Origin: Desulfamplus sp.
GTDB lineage: Bacteria > Desulfobacterota > Desulfobacteria > Desulfobacterales > Desulfobacteraceae
Assembly: GCA_015231395.1 (NCBI GenBank)
Contig: JADGBP010000036.1
Coordinates: 1 to 11,267, forward strand
DNA length: 11,267 nucleotides
Direction: 5' to 3'
The translations under genes were made by a program, and so were the position numbers. Below, piece after piece: positions 6,594-11,267 of this stretch; positions within the stretch are counted from its first letter, which is position 1; the number at the start of each line of letters is the position of its first letter. The notes under the pieces are model-generated. The model made no database searches and was not told where the DNA came from. It worked only from the letters and a program-made list of their open reading frames with translations.

Positions 6594-7997
6594 ATGCTTT
6601 ATAAAATTATAAACATCAGTATCATTATTTTATTCTCTATATTCTTTTCGATATCGAATGCTGCGGCAAATTCATCAGCAGGAGCGACATCAGCCCAGCC
6701 TAATTCATCAGCAGGAATAACAGCGACATCAGCCCAACCAAATACATCAGCAGGAGCAACTGCAATATCTGGAAATCAGTATTTTCATAATCTTATGAAG
6801 CCGATTCTTGAAAGTCATGAACGGATTCAAAGTGCCTTAGCTGGAGTCAAAGCTGCTAAAGAACAGATAAGGGTTAAACTTGGGGCACGTTATCCAGAAC
6901 TTGAATTGACGATTGAAGCAGGACGGGACGATGAATTAGATAAAATAGATCCTGAGCATTATAATGACACCAAACTTAGGCTGACCCAGCTTTTGTGGGA
7001 TTTTGGTAAAACCGATGCAGCAGTTGAAAAGGCAAGACTTCAGCTTGCTGAACAGGAGATTAATCTTGAAAAGGCACGCCAGAAGTTGATAGTTGATGCA
7101 ACCACAGCATATCAGAGGCTTCACAGAGCCCATGTGGTGCTTCAGTTTTCAATTGAATCTGAGGCTAATATCCGCCGTCAAACCGGTCTTGAGGAGATTC
7201 GTGTAGCCGAAGGTTTCGGTTACACTACTGATGTTCTTCAGTCCAAATCCCAGTTGGCAGGAGCAATATCAAGACGTCAGAGAAACGAGGGTGAATACAG
7301 CATGGCAGAGAGCGGTTATATTGAAATTTTTGGCACTCTGCCGGAAGATGTGTCCCGTATGCAGCCACTTGAACCTTATAAAATGCTCTCTATGCCCAAC
7401 GATCTTTCGACGGTACTGAAAGTTTCCATGGAAAGCAACCTTGAGCTTCTTCTTGCCAGAAACAAGCAGTCTGTCACGAAAAACGATATTACAATCGAAA
7501 AGCATAATGCCATGTTTCCTAACATTGAATTTGCCCTTGAAGGTGATGTGGCAAACAACTACAACCAGACATTTGGCAATACAAAGGATTACAAGGCGAG
7601 CATAATCCTTAAAAAAAAGATCAATCTTGGATTGATAGAGAACAATAAAATCAATTCAGCCAAACAGACATTTATCAAAGAACAATATACAGTGGCAGAC
7701 AAGAAAAAGATGATTGAAAAGACAGCCCGTACTGCATGGCAAAGACTTAAAACCGCAGAAATTACTACACAGACTTTAAACGAGCAGGCAGATCTTACAG
7801 CGGCTTTTTTAAAACTTGCCAGAGAGGAGCGGGCACTGGGCAATCGCTCTTTGATGGATATTCTTGCCGGTGAGACAGCCCTTATCAATGCGAAAAGCGA
7901 CAGCTATGCCGCAAAAATAGATATATCCTTCAGTGTTTTTGCTCTGCTTGAAGTCATGGGAGGTCTGGATCTGGATATGTTCAACGAATACTGGTAA
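6594..7997 (+). CDS. TolC-family outer membrane efflux/secretion protein
   Basis: A 467-residue outer-membrane factor, predicted to trimerise into the beta-barrel and periplasmic tunnel of the type I exporter encoded downstream. An N-terminal signal peptide (residues 1 to about 23, ending SNAAA) is followed by a low-complexity segment of three NSSAGATSAQP-like repeats (about 26-57). The family-typical duplicated coiled-coil architecture then runs from about 64. Landmarks are LTQLLWDFGKTDAAVEKA (130-147), GYTTDVLQSKSQLAGA (209-224), and in the second half LARNKQSVTKNDI and LGNRSLMDILAGETALINAK (415-434). The ATG at 6594 is chosen because AGG lies 6 nt upstream and a hydrophobic signal follows at once. 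The first in the order tolC-ABC-hlyD; the next gene starts 78 nt on, the gap being filled by a dispersed repeat. Family is clear; substrate is not. Confidence 0.91.
   Translation: MLYKIINISIIILFSIFFSISNAAANSSAGATSAQPNSSAGITATSAQPNTSAGATAISGNQYFHNLMKPILESHERIQSALAGVKAAKEQIRVKLGARYPELELTIEAGRDDELDKIDPEHYNDTKLRLTQLLWDFGKTDAAVEKARLQLAEQEINLEKARQKLIVDATTAYQRLHRAHVVLQFSIESEANIRRQTGLEEIRVAEGFGYTTDVLQSKSQLAGAISRRQRNEGEYSMAESGYIEIFGTLPEDVSRMQPLEPYKMLSMPNDLSTVLKVSMESNLELLLARNKQSVTKNDITIEKHNAMFPNIEFALEGDVANNYNQTFGNTKDYKASIILKKKINLGLIENNKINSAKQTFIKEQYTVADKKKMIEKTARTAWQRLKTAEITTQTLNEQADLTAAFLKLAREERALGNRSLMDILAGETALINAKSDSYAAKIDISFSVFALLEVMGGLDLDMFNEYW
6669..6761 (+). repeat. In-frame repeats at TolC mature N-terminus
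   Basis: Three coding units: 6669-6701 (NSSAGATSAQP), 6702-6740 (NSSAGITATSAQP) and the partial 6741-6761 (NTSAGAT). Units are 33 and 39 bp with strong nucleotide identity (AATTCATCAGCAGGA is shared by the first two), so they arose by DNA duplication. They sit directly after the signal peptide, ahead of the folded core. Confidence 0.88.
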
Positions 7998-7998
7998 G

Positions 7999-8063
7999 CA
8001 CTCATTGCCGGTTTTTTTGCCACCCCATGATTATGAAAACCAAAATATGTTTTCACGGTAAAA
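7999..8063. repeat. Dispersed repeat element, copy B
   Basis: Positions 8000-8063 align with 758-818 of copy A: ACTCAT at the start, TTTTTGCCACCC in the middle, then ATGAAAA and the identical 16-bp end TGTTTTCACGGTAAAA (8048-8063). The inverted left arm of copy A is absent, so B is a one-ended or decayed copy. It fills almost the whole gap between the tolC-like and ABC genes and ends just before the AAGGA ribosome-binding site of the latter, so it lies within the presumed polycistronic mRNA. Confidence 0.8.
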
Positions 8064-8075
8064 GTAAGGATTCCT

Positions 8076-9965
8076 ATGCGTGAACTATTCCGTCGTCTGA
8101 AAAATCATCCATTCATCACAATAGAATTGACATTGGCATCTTTTTTCGTCAATTTTTTAGGGCTTGCCTCATCTCTTTATATTATCCAACTACTCAACCG
8201 CTACGTCTCCCACGGTGTGGACGCTACGCTCTTCACCCTCACTATCGGAGTTTGTATTGCAATTTTGCTTGAATTCGGATTTCGCAGGGCACGCTCAATT
8301 CTTGCCATACATATAGGATCAAAAAGAAATTATGATCTTATGATGGGAACTTTTGGCATCATGACCCATGGCAAAATGAAATATTTAGAACGGATTCCAC
8401 AGCGTCTCCGACAGGAGATCATCAAGGGAACCAACACGATTGAAGATGCATATAAATCAGCCAATATAACCGCTGTATTTGATCTTCCCTTTGCTTTTAT
8501 GTTTATCGGGGTTCTGACCTGGTTATCCACGCTTTTGAGTGCCATCACGCTTGTATTCATGCTGCTCATGTTTATTCTTGGAATAATCAGCCGGTATATG
8601 GTCAAAAACAATCTCCAGAAAGTGACCGAAGCCTCTGTCAAGGGAAACGGGCTTTTTGGAACAGCAAATCAGGCACTGGATACTGTTCGTCTTTTTGATA
8701 AAAAACAGTTCATGGTTACAGAGTGGGGCAAAAATTGCGATGTTTTTCTGGATAAAAGAGCCACGGTATCCGGTCAGCAGGATTTGATCCAGAGTATAAC
8801 CAGGGGTGCACAATCTCTGATGAGTGTGGCTATTTATGCCGCAGGAGCCATTCTTGCCGTAAAAGGGCAATTGGCAGTAGGCACACTGATTGGTGCGAAT
8901 ATTCTCGCCTCGCGTGCACTTGGCCCTGTTTCCCGTTTTGCACAGCTTGGAGAATCCTTTACCATGGCGGCTCAGGCTCTTGAAAGAATCCAGCAGTTCG
9001 GGATGATTGAGATGGAAAGACAAGGCGGTATCGCACTTAAAAGTTATAAGGGACGCATTCAGTTTAAGGATATTTCGTTCAGCCACCCTGGCATGTCTCG
9101 CCCTCTGTTTGAAGCCCTTGATCTGGAAATTATGCCCGGTGGAGTTCTGGTAGTTACAGGAGAGAACGGAACCGGCAAAACAACCCTTTGTCGCCTTATC
9201 TCGGGTCTGCTGGACGCGGATCGTGGACAGATTCTGGCTGATGGTGTTGATATTCGCCAGTTATCTCCTTCATGGTGGAGATCTCAGCTTACATGCCTGC
9301 CTCAGGATGCCCAGTTTCTGCCAGGCTCAATAAGGGATAACCTTGCAGCAGCTACACAGGACAATCGTGCAGCAACCACACAGAACATACGAGATAATCT
9401 TGCAGCAAACACACAGGATATACCGGATAAGATTGAAACAACCACACAGGATATACGGGATAATATTGCGGCAACCGCACAGAAAGTTGATGAGCTGGAT
9501 TTCAGCCGCGTCATCAGAGATGCGGGGTTGTTGAGTTTTATTGACGAAAGCCCTCTGGGGATTGATACACAGATTATCAATAATGGTTCCAATCTTTCGT
9601 CAGGTCACCGGAAAAGACTTGCTCTTGCCCGTGCTTTGGCAGTTGGGGGAAAGCTGGTTCTTTTTGACGAACCAACAGAGGGGCTGGATAAAAAAGGGTG
9701 TGCCACAATCTACTCCCTGCTGGTAGATCTCTCCAAAAAAGGCTATACCATGATTATTTTTACACAAGATCCCAATATCATCAGAGGGGCCAGCCGTATT
9801 TTAGATCTAAACAGCAAGCCTGTACCAAAAATAATAGTCAGTAATGTTCCTGCTGCAAATTCTAATGTTGCTAACACTTCCACTATTGCTAACACTTCCA
9901 CTATTGCTAACACTTCCATTGTTGCTGACACTCCCATTACCACAGCCAGAAAAACCGAAGGCTAA
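8076..9965 (+). CDS. Type I secretion ABC exporter (PrtD/LapB-like)
   Basis: A 629-residue half-transporter with fused membrane and ATPase domains, expected to work as a dimer in the inner membrane, energising export of an unfolded protein through HlyD and TolC partners. The membrane domain (about 12-300) starts directly at FFVNFLGLASSLYIIQLLNRYVSHG, without the N-terminal C39-like domain of HlyB/LapB, so it is PrtD-like in layout. ATPase motifs: Walker A GENGTGKTT (362-370), Q-loop Gln410, signature LSSGH (507-511; consensus LSGGQ), Walker B LVLFDE (527-532), D-loop EGLD (535-538). The H-loop histidine is replaced by Gln564 (FTQDP). Oddities: five tandem repeats of an IRDNLAATTQD type (419-470) expand the helical subdomain, and four ANTSTI-like repeats (599-622) form the tail. 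AAGGA (8066-8070) precedes the ATG; hlyD follows after 4 nt. Confidence 0.93.
   Translation: MRELFRRLKNHPFITIELTLASFFVNFLGLASSLYIIQLLNRYVSHGVDATLFTLTIGVCIAILLEFGFRRARSILAIHIGSKRNYDLMMGTFGIMTHGKMKYLERIPQRLRQEIIKGTNTIEDAYKSANITAVFDLPFAFMFIGVLTWLSTLLSAITLVFMLLMFILGIISRYMVKNNLQKVTEASVKGNGLFGTANQALDTVRLFDKKQFMVTEWGKNCDVFLDKRATVSGQQDLIQSITRGAQSLMSVAIYAAGAILAVKGQLAVGTLIGANILASRALGPVSRFAQLGESFTMAAQALERIQQFGMIEMERQGGIALKSYKGRIQFKDISFSHPGMSRPLFEALDLEIMPGGVLVVTGENGTGKTTLCRLISGLLDADRGQILADGVDIRQLSPSWWRSQLTCLPQDAQFLPGSIRDNLAAATQDNRAATTQNIRDNLAANTQDIPDKIETTTQDIRDNIAATAQKVDELDFSRVIRDAGLLSFIDESPLGIDTQIINNGSNLSSGHRKRLALARALAVGGKLVLFDEPTEGLDKKGCATIYSLLVDLSKKGYTMIIFTQDPNIIRGASRILDLNSKPVPKIIVSNVPAANSNVANTSTIANTSTIANTSIVADTPITTARKTEG
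9330..9485 (+). repeat. 33-bp in-frame repeats inside the ATPase domain
   Basis: Five units encode IRDNLAAATQD, NRAATTQN (24 bp, shortened), IRDNLAANTQD, IPDKIETTTQD and IRDNIAATAQK. Each ends in ACACAGGAT-like DNA, showing duplication at the nucleotide level. The seed is the normal exporter motif SIRDNLA that follows the Q-loop; the array adds about 40 residues before the family-typical helix (FSRVIRDAGLLSFI). Confidence 0.92.
9870..9941 (+). repeat. 18-bp in-frame repeats in ABC C-terminal tail
   Basis: Four 18-bp units: GCTAACACTTCCACTATT at 9870-9887 and 9888-9905 (identical), a variant at 9906-9923, and a more diverged unit at 9924-9941. They encode ANTSTI, ANTSTI, ANTSIV and ADTPIT, a tail beyond the end of the ATPase fold. 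Confidence 0.92.
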
Positions 9966-9969
9966 TATC

Positions 9970-11267
9970 ATGTCTGAAACCTCAGTCCATACTGATATTC
10001 CAAAGCCACTCGATTTTCCAAAGCCACTCAAATCTTTTCAGGTGCCGGCACATACCAACTTCTTTATTATAATGACAATGCTGATGATCACCGCATTTGC
10101 TATATGGTCAGCGTATGGTGAGCTTGATGTTGTTAGCATTGCCACCGGTGAAGTGGTGCCGTCAAGCAGAGTCAAGACAGTTCAACATCTTGAAGGCGGG
10201 ATTATAAGAGAAATTCTGGTCAGGGAAGGAGAGCGTGTAACAGTCGGCCAATCCCTTGTGATTTTAGAATCCACAAGCAGTACCGCTGATGTGGCTGAAC
10301 AGAGTATCCATCTTAGATCTCTTGAAGTGACAATTATGCGGTTGAGTGCGGAAATAAAGGGTTCTAACACTCTTGTATTTCCCGAAGAGATAAAAAAATC
10401 TGAGCCTGAAATTACCCGCAACGCTTTGGCAATGTTTCAGACACGACAGCAACGTCTTGAGAATCAGATAAAGGTTCAAAAAGAGCTTATAAATCAGTAT
10501 AAATTTCAGATTGAAGAGATACAGGCTCGCTTGTCAGGCAGTACAAGCATGAGAAGTTTTGTCGAGGAGCAGGTTGGCATAAGCGAACGACTGCTTCAAC
10601 ACAGTCTTTCAAACCGGATGAATCATATTGATTTGCTGAAACAGTTGGCAGATTTGAAGAGTCAGCAGAGGATTGATCAGGCATCGCTTAAAAAAATTGC
10701 CGCTTCAATTAAAGAGGCTGAAAGCCGTCTTGCACTTGTTAAGAACACCTTTGTCGAAGAGGCACAAAATGAATTGAGGGAAGTTCAAAGGACGGCTGAA
10801 ATAATCTATGAAAGACTTCATAAAAATGAGGACAGCCTGAGAAGAACGGTACTAAGATCTTCTGTGGATGGCACTGTGAAGTCTCTTTTTTTCGTTACCA
10901 TAGGCGGGATTGTGCCTCCCGGAGGTGCTGTAGCAGAGATTGTTCCGGGTGAGGATCGTTTAATTATTGAAGCTAAACTCTCAATTGGAGATATCGGGTA
11001 TGTCAAGACCGGACAGCCGGTAATGATTCGCCTTACCTCGTCGGACGGTGCAAGGCTTGGGCACATCAACGGAGAAGTGATTCACATAAGCCCTGATTCC
11101 ACTATATTAAAAGAAGGTCCGCCTTTCTACAAAATCAAGATAACCACGGAACAGGATTACTTTGGTCCTCCTGAAAAACCATACCGCCTTTTCCCCGGAA
11201 TGCTTATGCAGTGCAGCATTATAACCGGCAGAAGAACCGTTCTTGATTATCTGCTTTCTCCCTTCAT
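9970..11267 (+). CDS. HlyD-family membrane fusion protein (3' end cut)
   Basis: The frame runs open to the window edge (432 codons visible). The periplasmic adaptor of a type I secretion system links the ABC exporter to the TolC-like channel. A short cytoplasmic N-terminus (1-30) is followed by one membrane helix (31-48). The split lipoyl-like domain begins with VKTVQHLEGGIIREILVREGERV (68-90) and resumes at SSVDGTVKSLFFVTIGGIVPPGG (297-319), bracketing a long coiled-coil hairpin (about 105-290). The C-terminal beta domain ends with PGMLMQCSIITGRRTVLDYLLSP, so only about ten residues are probably missing. The ATG at 9970 has GAAGG 8 nt upstream and starts 4 nt after the ABC stop codon, so translation is probably coupled. 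Residues 9-20 contain a duplicated D(I/F)PKPL from an 18-bp tandem repeat. Confidence 0.95.
   Translation, partial: MSETSVHTDIPKPLDFPKPLKSFQVPAHTNFFIIMTMLMITAFAIWSAYGELDVVSIATGEVVPSSRVKTVQHLEGGIIREILVREGERVTVGQSLVILESTSSTADVAEQSIHLRSLEVTIMRLSAEIKGSNTLVFPEEIKKSEPEITRNALAMFQTRQQRLENQIKVQKELINQYKFQIEEIQARLSGSTSMRSFVEEQVGISERLLQHSLSNRMNHIDLLKQLADLKSQQRIDQASLKKIAASIKEAESRLALVKNTFVEEAQNELREVQRTAEIIYERLHKNEDSLRRTVLRSSVDGTVKSLFFVTIGGIVPPGGAVAEIVPGEDRLIIEAKLSIGDIGYVKTGQPVMIRLTSSDGARLGHINGEVIHISPDSTILKEGPPFYKIKITTEQDYFGPPEKPYRLFPGMLMQCSIITGRRTVLDYLLSPF
9994..10029 (+). repeat. 18-bp in-frame duplication at hlyD start
   Basis: GATATTCCAAAGCCACTC (9994-10011) and GATTTTCCAAAGCCACTC (10012-10029) differ at one base and encode DIPKPL-DFPKPL in the cytoplasmic N-terminal tail of the membrane fusion protein. 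Confidence 0.92.

Noticed and set aside
8523..9086. 187-codon open frame on the minus strand
   Set aside because: It lies antisense to the well-supported ABC exporter, has no recognisable domain or ribosome-binding site, and its composition mirrors the opposite strand.
9302..9592. 96-codon minus-strand frame across the ABC repeats
   Set aside because: It is open only because the 33-bp repeat period keeps the opposite frame free of stops; it is a by-product of the repeat.

Overview
The window is a low-GC, protein-dense bacterial segment. The gene families suggest a Gram-negative deltaproteobacterium-type organism, perhaps a Desulfobacterales relative: an outer-membrane TolC-type protein, a type I secretion exporter, a PilZ protein, a short malic enzyme and a CvfB-type S1 protein. 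That placement is an inference from gene content and style; no marker gene is present to prove it.

Layout. Positions 2-727 (+) hold the 3' part of a CvfB-like S1/winged-helix protein. It ends inside a palindromic repeat element (718-818). A second hairpin follows (848-880), then a convergent NAD-type malic enzyme (2237-933, -) with a recognisable sigma70-type promoter. Next come a 63-residue conserved-looking protein (2450-2641, +), a region of short tandem repeats, and a PilZ (c-di-GMP receptor) protein (3248-2838, -). Divergent from pilZ, a good sigma54-type -24/-12 site (3353-3368) precedes a 999-residue fusion protein (3529-6528, +). This fusion joins an N-terminal periplasmic ligand-binding domain of the branched-chain amino acid receptor type, a beta-rich middle domain, and a C-terminal MscS channel. 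It is followed after 65 nt by a complete type I secretion triad: TolC-like outer-membrane factor (6594-7997), PrtD/LapB-like ABC exporter (8076-9965) and HlyD-family membrane fusion protein (9970 to the window end, lacking only its last residues).

How the genes may work together. The three secretion genes form one export channel across both membranes; no cargo protein lies in the window. The receptor-MscS fusion lies on the same strand directly upstream, and no convincing terminator separates it from tolC, so co-transcription from the sigma54-type promoter is plausible. The divergent PilZ gene hints at a surface or biofilm theme, but that link is contextual only.

The most unusual aspects are the receptor-MscS fusion and a pervasive pattern of short tandem duplications (units of 16-39 bp). 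These occur between genes and also in frame inside four genes: pilZ, tolC, the ABC exporter (twice) and hlyD. One array expands the helical subdomain of the exporter ATPase, which also has Gln in place of the H-loop His and a divergent signature motif.
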